From Dyella sp. GSA-30 (GTDB lineage: Bacteria > Pseudomonadota > Gammaproteobacteria > Xanthomonadales > Rhodanobacteraceae), in assembly GCF_027924605.1 (NCBI RefSeq), contig NZ_AP027042.1:2953524-3017523 (forward strand): DNA of 64,000 bases, given 5' to 3'. The position numbers and the translations under genes were made by a program. Shown one piece after another: positions 54,874 through 63,540 of this stretch. The notes under the pieces are model-generated. The model was not told the origin of the DNA and searched no databases. It saw nothing but the letters and a program-made list of their open reading frames with translations. Within the stretch, counting starts at the first letter, position 1; the number at the start of each line of letters is the position of its first letter.

Positions 54874-56085
54874 CTATGCAGGTCTGGCCTGCGCTCGCAT
54901 CGGGCGAAACATGTCGCGCAGATCGTCAATGACTGCGCTCGCATTCTCGTAATACCCGAAATGGCCGCCGGTTTCGTGGGCACGCGCGTACACGGTATTG
55001 AAGAACTGCGCACGCGGGCCCGACTTGAAGATCGCGACGCGCTGCTCGGTGTTGACGCCGGGCGGATTCTCGCCTCCAAGAAAGGTTATGCCGGTAGGTG
55101 CCTCCACGACGGGTTGTCGATCATGTGACGGTGTCCAAGGATGTCGGGCCGCGTCGGCATAGGCACGCATCGACGATCCCGCCGTGCCGGTCACCCAGTA
55201 GATCATCGTGTTGGTGATCATGTGCTCCCTGGAGAACACGCGCTCCGGATCGCCATGACTGTCGCCCCACGCTCGCCAACGTTCCAGCAGCCACGCCAGG
55301 AGTCCGACGGGAGAGTCAGTCAACGCATAAGCGAGCGTCTGTGGATCGAGCACATGGACGGCGAAATGCGCGGCGAATTTCGTGCTGCCTGCGGGTGGTT
55401 TTTTGCCGGTATCCCAGGATCGCGCCGTAACATCCCACGGGCGATCGCTGTTGAACTGGTCCAGCAGCATGGGATGCATCAAGTGCACGCCATAGAGGCG
55501 CTCGGCATATTTGTGCCCCAGTTGCGAAGACACCAGGGCGCCCCAATCGCCCCCACTGGTTGCGTAGCGCGAGTAGCCGAGTACATCCGTCATCAGATGG
55601 TTCCACAAGTCCGCCGTGCGCCAGAAGTTGACGCCTGCGTGCGGCGATGGTCCGGAAAAACCGTAACCGGGAAGTGAGGGGATCACGACATCGAATGCGT
55701 CGGCCGGATCGCCGCCGTGCGCGCCGGGATCGGTGAGTGGCTCGATGACCTTATGCATGTCCCAGAACGACCACGGCCAGCCATGCGTGAGCACGAGCGG
55801 CATGGGGGAGGGGCCTTTCCCTTTGACATGCATGAAATGAACCGGCACCCCGTCCAATACCACTTTATAGTGAGGAAACGCATTGATTCGTCGTTCCACG
55901 GCGCGCCAGTCATATGCATGGCGCCAGTAGTCGACCAGGCTTTTCAGATAGGCGCGATTGACGCCATAGCTCCAGTCATCATTTCCCGGGTCGTCAGGCC
56001 ATACGGTGCGATCCAGTCGCTGGGCGATATCGGCGAGTACGGCATCGTCCACCTGGACGGTAAAAGGTTCGGGTTGCTGACTCAT
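54874..56085 (-). CDS. Epoxide hydrolase-family alpha/beta-hydrolase
   Basis: A 403-residue hydrolase with the epoxide-hydrolase N-terminal domain (EHN, about residues 4-110: FTVQVDDAVLADIAQRLDRT, YLKSLVDYWRHAYDWRAVE) and an alpha/beta-hydrolase core. LTHGWPWSFWDM is the oxyanion loop (HGWPxS), SGGDWGALVSSQLG carries the nucleophilic aspartate, and ETGGHFGYYE the catalytic histidine. It should open epoxides to diols. The start at 56085 has GGAG upstream. The gene lies 49 bases after a DUF1634 gene on the same strand, so co-transcription with the TSUP/DUF1634 pair is possible. Confidence 0.87.
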   Translation of the reverse strand: MSQQPEPFTVQVDDAVLADIAQRLDRTVWPDDPGNDDWSYGVNRAYLKSLVDYWRHAYDWRAVERRINAFPHYKVVLDGVPVHFMHVKGKGPSPMPLVLTHGWPWSFWDMHKVIEPLTDPGAHGGDPADAFDVVIPSLPGYGFSGPSPHAGVNFWRTADLWNHLMTDVLGYSRYATSGGDWGALVSSQLGHKYAERLYGVHLMHPMLLDQFNSDRPWDVTARSWDTGKKPPAGSTKFAAHFAVHVLDPQTLAYALTDSPVGLLAWLLERWRAWGDSHGDPERVFSREHMITNTMIYWVTGTAGSSMRAYADAARHPWTPSHDRQPVVEAPTGITFLGGENPPGVNTEQRVAIFKSGPRAQFFNTVYARAHETGGHFGYYENASAVIDDLRDMFRPMRAQARPA

Positions 56086-56134
56086 CGAGAACAACTCCAC
56101 AGGATGAAGAAACCGGTGCAATCCGCGTCGACGC

Positions 56135-56455
56135 TCAGGCGATGCGCATGCCCGTGAATGCGGCTACGCCAATCACGGCGAGGACGGCAATGGCCATGAC
56201 GCCGAGCATCACGTCACGCGTTCGAACAAAGGCAATAGCCATCAGCAGAACGCGCAGTATCGGAAGGAGAATAAAAAGTGCGATGCCAGCCGTAATAGTG
56301 CGCGCGCAAGTGAGGGCTGACATCACATGTCCCCAACGCAGGCACTGCATGGTCAATCCGATGGCGATGGCGGCCGACCCCAGCCACGTTCCGATGGAAA
56401 GAACATTTGCCAACAGGCGTTCCAGTTTGCGCTCGCCGGGGCTGTCCATGCTCAT
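56135..56455 (-). CDS. DUF1634-family small membrane protein
   Basis: A 106-residue membrane protein with three hydrophobic segments (VLSIGTWLGSAAIAIGL, TITAGIALFILLPIL, VMAIAVLAVIGVAAF) and a cytoplasmic ERKLERLLANV lead. DUF1634 genes commonly follow TSUP-type sulfite/anion exporters; here the start overlaps the TSUP stop by four bases (ATGA), so the two are translated together. The function is unknown; a small subunit of the exporter is likely. Confidence 0.82.
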   Translation of the reverse strand: MSMDSPGERKLERLLANVLSIGTWLGSAAIAIGLTMQCLRWGHVMSALTCARTITAGIALFILLPILRVLLMAIAFVRTRDVMLGVMAIAVLAVIGVAAFTGMRIA

Positions 56456-57315
56456 GCTGCATCTGCCTTGAAATGAAATCCCAGGGCCGTCATGAACATT
56501 TGCGCGGCCAGCCCGATCAGCACCAGCGCGAACACCCATCGAAGCTTGTCGCTGGGTATCAGCATGAGAAGCCGCGCGCCAATCCATGCACCCATCACCG
56601 AACCGAGCGCTATCGGCCCGGCGATGGCAGGATGCATGTCGCCATGAATGAAATAGGCCACGCCGCTGGCCGTCGCCGTCACGCCGATCATGAAGTTGGA
56701 GGTGGCCGAGGAAACCTTCATCGGCAAGCGCAGTGCCGAGTCCATCGCCGGAATCTTGAGTACGCCACTGCCGATGCCCAGCATGGCGGAGATCACACCG
56801 GCGCCATACATCAATGCGAGTCCCAGATGCAGGCGTCGCACGCAATAGAACACCGGACGACCATGCGTTTGATCGGGATAGCTGGAATGAAGCCGCAACA
56901 GGCTGGCCCAGTCGGACGCCTGCGCCTGCTCGGCAGGTTGCGTTGATTCGCGTCGCCGGCTGACCATCTGCCAGGCGGAGATCAGCAAAACCACGGCAAA
57001 CAATACGCACAACGATGAGGCCGGGAGCCGGTTCGCCAGCAGGACGCCCGTCAATGCGCCCGATGTGGTCGCCACTTCCAGCGTGATGGCCAAGCGTATG
57101 TTCGTAAGACGGTTTGTCAGGAAGGAGGCCGCGCTGCCGCACGAACAGGCGATGACCGATACGATGCTGGCCGCTACCGCGGTGCGGATGTCCATGCCCC
57201 CGAATACGGTAAGCAGCGGCACGATAAAAATACCGCCAGCCATGCCCAGCGTACCGCCGACAGCGCTTGCGCCGATCGCTATGGCAAGCAGCCAGAGGGT
57301 AAACCCGATGTGCAA
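56452..57315 (-). CDS. TSUP-family (TauE/SafE) membrane transporter
   Basis: An integral membrane protein of about 287 residues. Two homologous halves: GGTLGMAGGIFIVPLLTVFGGMD and GVISAMLGIGSGVLKIPAMD, the hallmark repeated motif of TauE/SafE carriers of sulfite or sulfonates. An arginine-rich loop (about 145-190) separates them. The frame has no ATG near the expected start. I suggest the TTG at 57315, which directly follows the GntR stop (57326), but this is weak. The next gene (DUF1634) overlaps it. The substrate, perhaps a sulfur compound, is a guess from the family. Confidence 0.8.
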   Translation of the reverse strand: MHIGFTLWLLAIAIGASAVGGTLGMAGGIFIVPLLTVFGGMDIRTAVAASIVSVIACSCGSAASFLTNRLTNIRLAITLEVATTSGALTGVLLANRLPASSLCVLFAVVLLISAWQMVSRRRESTQPAEQAQASDWASLLRLHSSYPDQTHGRPVFYCVRRLHLGLALMYGAGVISAMLGIGSGVLKIPAMDSALRLPMKVSSATSNFMIGVTATASGVAYFIHGDMHPAIAGPIALGSVMGAWIGARLLMLIPSDKLRWVFALVLIGLAAQMFMTALGFHFKADAA

Positions 57316-57325
57316 TGCGATGCCG

Positions 57326-58078
57326 TCAGCGATCGACAGGCTTGCGACGAGCGAGCCGGGTACGGAACCGAATGAGGTCGCCGCGATAGTGCAGTTTCTC
57401 GTAGTCGATGGGCCGATTGTCGGCGGTGTAGGACGTACGCTCGATAAGAAAGATGGGGCTGCCCACATCCACCGCCAGCGCCAGGGCGACATCGTCGTTT
57501 GCGGCGGTTGCCTCGAGTTTGTATTCCGCTTCGATAAGCGGAATGTCATAGCGTTGTTCAAGCAGCTTGAAGATCGGCTCGGCGGCCAGATCATGCGAGA
57601 CGATCTTCTCGCCGATCTCGCGCGGCAGATAAGTTTCGTCCAATGAAAGTGCCACTCCGCTGGCCAGGCGCACGCGCCGGATGCGCATGACCGATGTGCC
57701 CACGTTCACCGAGAGATTCCTGGCGACATCGTCGTCGGCCGCCACGATCGCGTGGTCGATGACACGCGCGGTTGCGACCAAACCCAACGAATCCATGTCT
57801 TCGACAAAGCCGGTGAGCTCGGTCATCTCCTGGATGATTTTGGGTTGCGCAACGAAGGTGCCCGTACCACGGCGAATTTCGACCAGACCGCGACCGGAGA
57901 GGTTCTCGATGGCCTTGCGGATCGTCGTCCGGCTGACCGAGAAGCGCTGGATCAACTCGTCTTCCGTGGGCAGCTGGTGACCGACGGGAAAGGAGCCATC
58001 ACCGATGGACGAGGCAATTTCGGCCTCGACGACCGCATAAAGGGGTAGGGCAGATGGTGTCTTCATGTTTGACATCAT
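57326..58078 (-). CDS. GntR-family regulator, HutC/UTRA type
   Basis: A 250-residue regulator. The winged helix is at about residues 12-78 (PLYAVVEAEIASSIGDGSF, LPTEDELIQRFSVSRTTIRKAI), followed by a UTRA effector domain (about 95-240: SLDETYLPREIGEKI, ANDDVALALAVDVGSPIF, ERTSYTADNRPIDYEKLHYRGD). Starts possible at 58078, 58075 and 58066. The first two lie inside the candidate operator, so translation may be tied to repressor binding. It is divergent from the DoxX gene and upstream of the TSUP gene, and likely controls both directions. Confidence 0.87.
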   Translation of the reverse strand: MMSNMKTPSALPLYAVVEAEIASSIGDGSFPVGHQLPTEDELIQRFSVSRTTIRKAIENLSGRGLVEIRRGTGTFVAQPKIIQEMTELTGFVEDMDSLGLVATARVIDHAIVAADDDVARNLSVNVGTSVMRIRRVRLASGVALSLDETYLPREIGEKIVSHDLAAEPIFKLLEQRYDIPLIEAEYKLEATAANDDVALALAVDVGSPIFLIERTSYTADNRPIDYEKLHYRGDLIRFRTRLARRKPVDR

Positions 58079-58100
58079 GACATAGTGACATCATGATGTC
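58070..58100. promoter_or_regulatory. Tandem operator-like repeats between GntR and DoxX genes
   Basis: TGACATCATGA occurs at 58070-58080 and 58086-58096 with a 16-base period, and the second copy extends into a perfect palindrome GACATCATGATGTC (58087-58100). The repeats cover the start codons of both divergent genes (58078 on minus, 58093 on plus), so leaderless or short-leader transcripts are likely if these starts are right. Confidence 0.7.
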
Positions 58101-58620
58101 TATCTCATCCCCCCTCCCCGGATATGTCGTGAACCCCCTGATCGAACGCTGCTCGCAGCTATTTTCCGCACCGCGCCAACATTGGGCCGCCCTTCCTCTT
58201 CGCCTGATCGTTGGCTTTGGTTTCATGCAACACGGCTACGCCAAGCTGGCGCGCGGACCCGATGACTTTGCGAACATCCTGCATGCGCTTGGCATGCCTT
58301 TTCCCGACCTGCTGGCTTGGGCAACCGTCGCCATCGAGCTGCTGGGTGGATTGGCCGTGCTGCTCGGCGCCTTGATTCCACTAGTCAGCATCCCGATGGC
58401 GGTCGTGCTGCTGGTCGCCATTTTTACCGTGCATCTGCCAAACGGCTTCAGCTCGATCAAGCTTCAATCGGTCACGGTTGCCGGAGCGCACTTCGGACAA
58501 CCCGGCTATGAGACGGATCTGCTTTATCTGGCGGGCTTGATCGCCTTGGTGTTGGGAGGCTCTGGTCCGCTGGCAATCGACAGGCTTTGGCTTGGTCGGT
58601 CTGCTCAGTCCAATGAATGA
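58093..58620 (+). CDS. DoxX-family membrane protein
   Basis: A 175-residue membrane protein with four helices of the DoxX type. LRLIVGFGFMQHGYAKLARGPDDF is the signature first helix and loop, followed by ATVAIELLGGLAVLLGALI and SIPMAVVLLVAIFTVHLPNGF. DoxX proteins are linked to thiosulfate:quinone oxidoreduction and oxidative-stress complexes. With a TSUP anion transporter nearby, a sulfur-linked role is plausible. The ATG at 58093 falls inside the candidate operator; later in-frame GTG codons such as that near VNPLIERC are alternatives. Confidence 0.85.
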   Translation: MMSISSPLPGYVVNPLIERCSQLFSAPRQHWAALPLRLIVGFGFMQHGYAKLARGPDDFANILHALGMPFPDLLAWATVAIELLGGLAVLLGALIPLVSIPMAVVLLVAIFTVHLPNGFSSIKLQSVTVAGAHFGQPGYETDLLYLAGLIALVLGGSGPLAIDRLWLGRSAQSNE

Positions 58621-58741
58621 TGCGAGCGGCGCTCGGGCGCATTGAGAAACCTCTTATCCGTCGTTCCGATAGCTGGTTACGCCGAGCCCCGGCGTGACCA
58701 GCTTCGCGGTTGTAAAGCAACTTGCCCGCCGTAGGTGCCCT

Positions 58742-59356
58742 TTATTTGCTCAGCGCCTGGGCGACCTGGCCCATAAGAACGGCGAAGGGCATATCGAGCG
58801 CGGCATAAACATCCAGTGTTTTCGGATCGGCGTTGTCGCCCATGATCTCGACCATCAAGGTGGAGTAATCGGAAACTTCGATGCCCAGCGTATTCAACCG
58901 CGCCAGTCCCGCCTCGCGCTTGGCGGCCGAGAAGGTGCCGCAGGCATCGAGCGCGATGATGGGCTGGTAGCCCTCTTCGCGCGCCGAAATGGCGGGCAAG
59001 GATGCGCAGACTTCGAAGGAGAGGCCCGCGATGATCAGGTGATCGCGCTTGGTCGCTTTCACGGCCGCAACGAAAGGTGCGTAGTCCCATGCATTGACGG
59101 TGGAACGATCCATGATCTCGCCATTGCCAAGGACTTCTTTCAGCTCGGACGCCGTGGGACCCCACATGCTGTCGCGGGCAGTCGTCACTGCCACGATCGG
59201 CAAGCCAAGCACCTTGGCAGCTTTTGCCAGGCCAACTACGTTGTGCTTCAGGTCGCTCACGGTCATGTCGCGCACGCCGGTCATCAGGCCAACCTGGTGA
59301 TCGATGAGCAGCACGGCGGTGTTGTCGCGGGTCATGCGGGTGCGTTGCGTGGTCAT
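58742..59356 (-). CDS. Isochorismatase-family cysteine hydrolase, YcaC-like
   Basis: A 204-residue hydrolase. The triad can be placed: Asp19 in VLLIDHQVGL, a lysine near 100 in VKATKRDHLII, and Cys117 in GLSFEVCASLPA. The DHQ start and the AISAREEGYQP end are those of YcaC-type hydrolases, enzymes of unclear substrate. The gene is divergent from a LysR regulator across 268 bases, so it is likely under that regulator. Common relatives respond to quorum or stress cues; nothing here proves it. Confidence 0.86.
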   Translation of the reverse strand: MTTQRTRMTRDNTAVLLIDHQVGLMTGVRDMTVSDLKHNVVGLAKAAKVLGLPIVAVTTARDSMWGPTASELKEVLGNGEIMDRSTVNAWDYAPFVAAVKATKRDHLIIAGLSFEVCASLPAISAREEGYQPIIALDACGTFSAAKREAGLARLNTLGIEVSDYSTLMVEIMGDNADPKTLDVYAALDMPFAVLMGQVAQALSK

Positions 59357-59624
59357 GTGAGTTCTCTCTGATTGGGGTGGGATGTGTGCCGTTTGAAGGC
59401 ATAGTCATTCCGACAGAGAGGAAAAACTTAGACAAGACGAAAACAGCGTTTTTCGCTGGGATTCAACTTCCATGTTCTTGGACGATGAGTGGGTTAGATA
59501 TTCGTCTTCCAACAGGTTGAACGCTGTGTCTACACGTCGGGATGGGCGAATGACTTTTTATGGCAGCGATCATGGCAAGCTATCCCGCAGTGACGCGGGT
59601 CAGTCCCGACTTGAGAGAAAAGCC

Positions 59625-60536
59625 ATGCTCGACCTCAACGATTTCTACTTGTTCGTGCAGGTTGTCGATCGCGGCGGTTTTACTGCCGCGGCGCGGGTGC
59701 TGCAGGTGCCCAAGTCCACGCTGAGTCACCGCATTCAACAGCTCGAAGCGAGCCTCGGTGTGCGTCTGCTCAATCGAACGTCACGGCATTTTGGCACCAC
59801 GGATGTGGGCAACGATTTCTATCGGCATGCCGTGGCGATGGTGCAACAGGCAGAGGCAGCCGAAAATGCGATCAAGCTTCGCCTGGATGAACCATCGGGA
59901 TCGGTACGCTTCACTGCGGGTGTTGCGACGATGCAGTTTGCCGTCAGGGATATGCTCTCGAGCTTTCTGGAGCGTTATCCCAAGGTCGATCTGGTGGCTC
60001 ACGCGACGGACCAGAATGTAGACATCATTGGCGACAACTTCGATGTGGCCATCCGGGCGCACTCCGATCCGTTGCCCGACTCGGGCCTAGTCCAGCGCAC
60101 ACTTGCTCCCAGTCCGTGGTTTCTGTTTGCCGGAGCCGCTTACGTCGACAAGCATGGCATGCCCATGTCGCCTGACGATCTGGCCGACCATCCTTCGCTG
60201 TTCATGATGCGCACGGGTGTGCTGCCTCGATGGCGGCTACGCCACGTCGCGGGTACTCGTCCCGATGTCGTCGTATCGCTTTCGCCACGTCTGGTCAGCG
60301 ACGACATGGTGAGCTTGAAGCAGGCTGCGGTTGAAGGCTGTGGCATCGTCGCGCTGCCCGGATACGTGTGCCGCGACATGGTAGCGACAGGGAGCTTGCG
60401 CCGCGTCCTGCCGGAGTGGCTTGCAGGCGAATCCACGATCACTGCGTTGCTGCCTTATCGGCAGGGCCTGTTGCCGTCAGTCCGGGTGTTCCTGGAACAC
60501 CTGGCTACCGAATTTCCCAAAGTCGTGCTCATGTAG
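59625..60536 (+). CDS. LysR-family transcriptional regulator (PecT/DsdC-type small group)
   Basis: A 303-residue regulator. The helix-turn-helix head is MLDLNDFYLFVQVVDRGGF and AAARVLQVPKSTLSHRIQQLE, followed by a substrate-binding domain (about 90-300). The start at 59625 has GAGAGAAAAG upstream, and the frame before it (from 59472) carries no LysR-like residues. It faces the YcaC-like hydrolase gene divergently, which is the classic LysR layout, and it converges on a pirin gene. The subgroup resembles LysR members that control pirin or quinone-handling genes, but the target is not proven. Confidence 0.85.
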   Translation: MLDLNDFYLFVQVVDRGGFTAAARVLQVPKSTLSHRIQQLEASLGVRLLNRTSRHFGTTDVGNDFYRHAVAMVQQAEAAENAIKLRLDEPSGSVRFTAGVATMQFAVRDMLSSFLERYPKVDLVAHATDQNVDIIGDNFDVAIRAHSDPLPDSGLVQRTLAPSPWFLFAGAAYVDKHGMPMSPDDLADHPSLFMMRTGVLPRWRLRHVAGTRPDVVVSLSPRLVSDDMVSLKQAAVEGCGIVALPGYVCRDMVATGSLRRVLPEWLAGESTITALLPYRQGLLPSVRVFLEHLATEFPKVVLM

Positions 60537-60559
60537 ATCAACAGATGCGCCCGGTGCCG

Positions 60560-61351
60560 TCATCGAGGGAGAGCTTCTCCAATGGGACGCGCCGCCGCTA
60601 GAAAGAACTGACCGCCATCGATGCTCGACAGGGTGACGTCAGCAGATCGGCCGGCAGAAACAACCAGCGCGTTCCCGGCCTCAAGGGACACGGCCTCTCC
60701 ATCCAGCACGACATGGATATTGCCCCTGACAGCGTAAATCCAGGCCTGCCGACTCTGTGGCAGCGCATGGGTGAATGCACCATCGGTGCCGAGAGTGCCA
60801 TCGAGCATGGTCATGTCTTCGGGTGTGCCACCCGCACCCTGGACGCCACCGGTCGCACCCACCATGACGCGAACGCGGTGATCCTTTCCGGTGATGATCG
60901 GCATCGCCGCTGCCTGGACGTGCTGTGCGCGTGGAGGCTCACCCTTCAGTCGGTGGGGCAGGTTGACGAAGATTTGCAAGGCGTGGATGCGGGCGTCGGC
61001 GGCGGGCCGTTCTTCGTGGGCGGCACCACGGCCCGCGGTCAGCCAGTAAAGATCGCCCGGTTCGAGCGCGACGTTATGGCCGAGCGAGTCACGATTGAGG
61101 AACTGCCCCCGGGTGTCTTCAAAGAGAGCGCTGACGGCGGAGATGCCGGTATGAAGATGCGGCTCGAAGGTCGGTGCCGTCATCACGAAGTGGTCCACCA
61201 TGAGCAGCGGATCCATCGCGCCGCCAAACATGTCCTGGGTGAAGTGCTGCGCGTGGAAGCCTTTGCCGATGACTTGCGATTTTCCGGAGACAGGCCGACC
61301 GAGGCGCGTCTTCTCCTGCGATGGGTGCTGCTTTTGCTGGCTCTTGTTCAT
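60560..61351 (-). CDS. Pirin-family protein
   Basis: A 263-residue cupin-fold protein. HLHTGISAVSALFEDTRGQFLNRD holds the N-terminal metal-binding residues, and DLYWLTAGRGAAHEE with a following E completes the site; the second cupin lies at about 165-255. Pirins have quercetinase activity or act as redox-state sensors. GAGGA lies 6 bases before ATG 61351, favouring it over 61393. The gene ends 23 bases from the LysR gene coming the other way. The call is firm; the biological role is open. Confidence 0.88.
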   Translation of the reverse strand: MNKSQQKQHPSQEKTRLGRPVSGKSQVIGKGFHAQHFTQDMFGGAMDPLLMVDHFVMTAPTFEPHLHTGISAVSALFEDTRGQFLNRDSLGHNVALEPGDLYWLTAGRGAAHEERPAADARIHALQIFVNLPHRLKGEPPRAQHVQAAAMPIITGKDHRVRVMVGATGGVQGAGGTPEDMTMLDGTLGTDGAFTHALPQSRQAWIYAVRGNIHVVLDGEAVSLEAGNALVVSAGRSADVTLSSIDGGQFFLAAARPIGEALPR

Positions 61352-61491
61352 CCCGTCCTCTTTTTCCGTGGGCTTTTCAAAGCCTAGGTTCAAGCCGGAC
61401 GGGGGAGAAGTCGTGCGTCATGGAACGCAGGTTCCAATAGGTGGGACGATCATGAGGAAAGAAGCGCTTTCAGGAGCGTTGCCCCCTAAAT

Positions 61492-61618
61492 CGTCATCCC
61501 GGCGCAGGCCGGGATCCAGTGACTTCGGTTGCCGGTTTTCGCGATAGAGCAGATGCTTGTTGACTCTCGCGATAACCGATTGCAAAACCACTGGATCCCG
61601 GCCTGCGCCGGGATGACG
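61492..61618. repeat. Composite palindromic element (127 bp)
   Basis: CGTCATCCCGGC at 61492-61503 and GCCGGGATGACG at 61607-61618, with GGGATCCAGTG/CACTGGATCCC inside and a core that reads AGAGCAGATGCTT, the reverse complement of the core in the 31924 element. It lies in the 405-base gap between pirin and the TehA-like gene; the rest of that gap shows no gene. Confidence 0.85.
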
Positions 61619-61756
61619 ATAGGGGGAACTGAGGGGCAACTCATTGGATGCAGCGTCCAACCCCATGCGCTTCAAGCTGAAACCGAGTCTCTCTAGAGTC
61701 CGCCTTACATCGAAAGCGACATAACGCTCAATCCACCCAGTAAAAGGCAACACGAC

Positions 61757-62770
61757 ATGACTGATCCAGTGGCATCACATTCGTTTCCACGTGTGCCCGC
61801 GTCGTTTTTTGGCATCGTGCTTGGACTGGCGGGCTTGGCCAACGACTGGCGGGCGGCTCATGTGGTCTGGGCGCTTCCAGCCATCGTCGGCGAGGTACTC
61901 GTTGCGATCACCGTGCTCGCATGGCTGCTGATCACCGTGCTGTACGGATGCAAATGGCTTGTCGCCCCCGCCGTTGCAAAAGAGGAAGCCGTACACGCCG
62001 TTCAATGCTGTTTCATTGGATTGGCTGGTGTCGCCACGATGCTCGTCGCTCAAGGCGTCCTGCCTTACTCCCGGCCCGCAGCAATCGCCTTGCTCCTGAT
62101 CGGCGCTGCCTTTACGGTCTTCTTCGGTCTCTGGCGCACGGGTGTTCTTTGGCGGGGTGGGCGCGATCCAGCAGCGACCACGCCGGTGCTCTATTTGCCG
62201 TTGGTCGCCGGATGCTTCGTATGCGGGATCGTCCTGGCAAGCGTGGGTTGGCCGGAGTGGGGGCAACTGGCCTTTGGCGGCGGATTCTTTACGTGGTTGG
62301 CGGTAGAGTCCGTGCTGCTTCATCGGCTTTACACCGCACCGGCTCTCGCGCCTGCCTTGCGGCCTACGCTGGGCATTCAGCTCGCGCCTCCCGCGGTCGG
62401 TGCGGTTTGCTACCTGTCGGTGAGCGGCGCTCATTCCGACCTGGTGGTGCACATGCTGATTGGCTATGCCTTGCTCCAGGCCCTGCTGCTCATTCGGATG
62501 AGCCGCTGGATCGCCGAACAACCCTTCGGTGCATCCTATTGGGCGTTCACGTTCGGCGCGACGGCATTAGCTGGCGCAACCATTCGCGTATCGATCGGCG
62601 ATCCGCACGGCGCCATGGCCATGCTGGCACCGGTCCTGTTCGTTCTGGCAAACGTGCTTGTGTTGGGTATCGCGGCCGGGACCATCGGGTTGCTAATTAC
62701 GGGTAGGCTGTTTCCGCCTGCGCAAACGCCCGCTTCGCCGATACCCACAGTGCCCCAGAAAGCCACCTGA
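61757..62770 (+). CDS. TehA/SLAC1-family anion channel or transporter
   Basis: A 337-residue membrane protein with about ten helices. RVPASFFGIVLGLAGLANDWR is the characteristic opening, and GYALLQALLLIRMSRWIAEQPFGASYWAFTFG is typical of the eighth-to-ninth helix region. TehA-like proteins move anions or dicarboxylates and were first found through tellurite resistance. GGCAACACGAC precedes the ATG with no strong ribosome binding site. It ends before a strong terminator and the minus-strand tRNA-Ala. Substrate not determined. Confidence 0.85.
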   Translation: MTDPVASHSFPRVPASFFGIVLGLAGLANDWRAAHVVWALPAIVGEVLVAITVLAWLLITVLYGCKWLVAPAVAKEEAVHAVQCCFIGLAGVATMLVAQGVLPYSRPAAIALLLIGAAFTVFFGLWRTGVLWRGGRDPAATTPVLYLPLVAGCFVCGIVLASVGWPEWGQLAFGGGFFTWLAVESVLLHRLYTAPALAPALRPTLGIQLAPPAVGAVCYLSVSGAHSDLVVHMLIGYALLQALLLIRMSRWIAEQPFGASYWAFTFGATALAGATIRVSIGDPHGAMAMLAPVLFVLANVLVLGIAAGTIGLLITGRLFPPAQTPASPIPTVPQKAT

Positions 62771-62792
62771 AATCGTTGCAGGGCGGGCAAAC

Positions 62793-62830
62793 AAAAAAGC
62801 CTTGGAAACAGTCAGTTTCCAAGGCTTTTT
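62793..62830. terminator. Strong bidirectional terminator
   Basis: AAAAAGCCTTGGAAA (62794-62808) pairs perfectly with TTTCCAAGGCTTTTT (62816-62830), a 15-bp stem that can extend one pair further, flanked by A and T runs. It serves the TehA-like gene on the plus strand and tRNA-Ala on the minus strand. Confidence 0.9.
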
Positions 62831-62843
62831 GGCTGGTATGAAT

Positions 62844-62919
<76 letters not shown>

Positions 62920-63490
62920 ACGAAGCTCCAATCATATCAACCCTCACGATTCCTGCCAATATCGGTTCCGGCAGGCACCCACAAAGGCGCGCCAAGGGTT
63001 TGTCGGGGTTGTTGCCTCATCCTCTTGAAGGATGGGATGGCGCGAAAACCGTCGATGACCGAAACGAATTTCAGGAGGGAAATTGTTCTCAGGAAGGCAT
63101 TAGGGGCAATCTGAGGGCAGCGACGGACGATGGAGTTCCCCCTGACGCGCACCAGCAAACAGGGTGAACGTTTGGAGGCGCCCGCATGAAGTGGCTCGAC
63201 AGCATCTGAGTAACGTGGTGGAGCACTTGCGGCATCACCGTGTGGACCATCAAGACAATCCACTGCGACTCAAACCTGTCACTATCACGCGTCGGTTCCA
63301 AGTCCTCGGCGCCGTCTACAACGCCGCGGTCCAAGACAAAACGTCGTGTTTCATGGATGTGCTCAATAGAAGAAATAAAGCCGGGACCATATTCCCTGTT
63401 GGGCCCTATGGTGTGGAGCTTGGGTGGCTATCGGGACGACCGGTTGTTGTCTCGCCGATCATGACGGTGCCAGTGAGCCGAAGATGAGAT
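62920..63490. other. 571-base stretch without a recognisable gene
   Basis: Open frames occur on both strands (a 107-codon frame on the plus strand at 63164-63487 and an 81-codon frame on the minus strand at 63089-63334) but none matches a family I know. The stretch lies between tRNA-Ala and a lower-GC PhzA/B-like gene, so it may be the border of foreign DNA or hold decayed genes. Confidence 0.5.
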
Positions 63491-63518
63491 AAAAGGCCGC
63501 ACTTATGCGGCCTTTTTT
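63491..63518. terminator. Bidirectional terminator after the PhzA/B-like gene
   Basis: AAAAGGCCGCA (63491-63501) pairs perfectly with TGCGGCCTTTT (63506-63516) around CTTA, followed by more T. It lies 22 bases beyond the stop of the minus-strand PhzA/B-like gene and also closes any transcript from the left. Confidence 0.85.
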
Positions 63519-63540
63519 GAAACTGGATTTGTTCGTGGGC

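Noticed and set aside
63164-63487. A 107-codon frame between tRNA-Ala and the PhzA/B-like gene
   Set aside because: No ribosome binding site of note, no family resemblance, and competing frames on the other strand of similar length.
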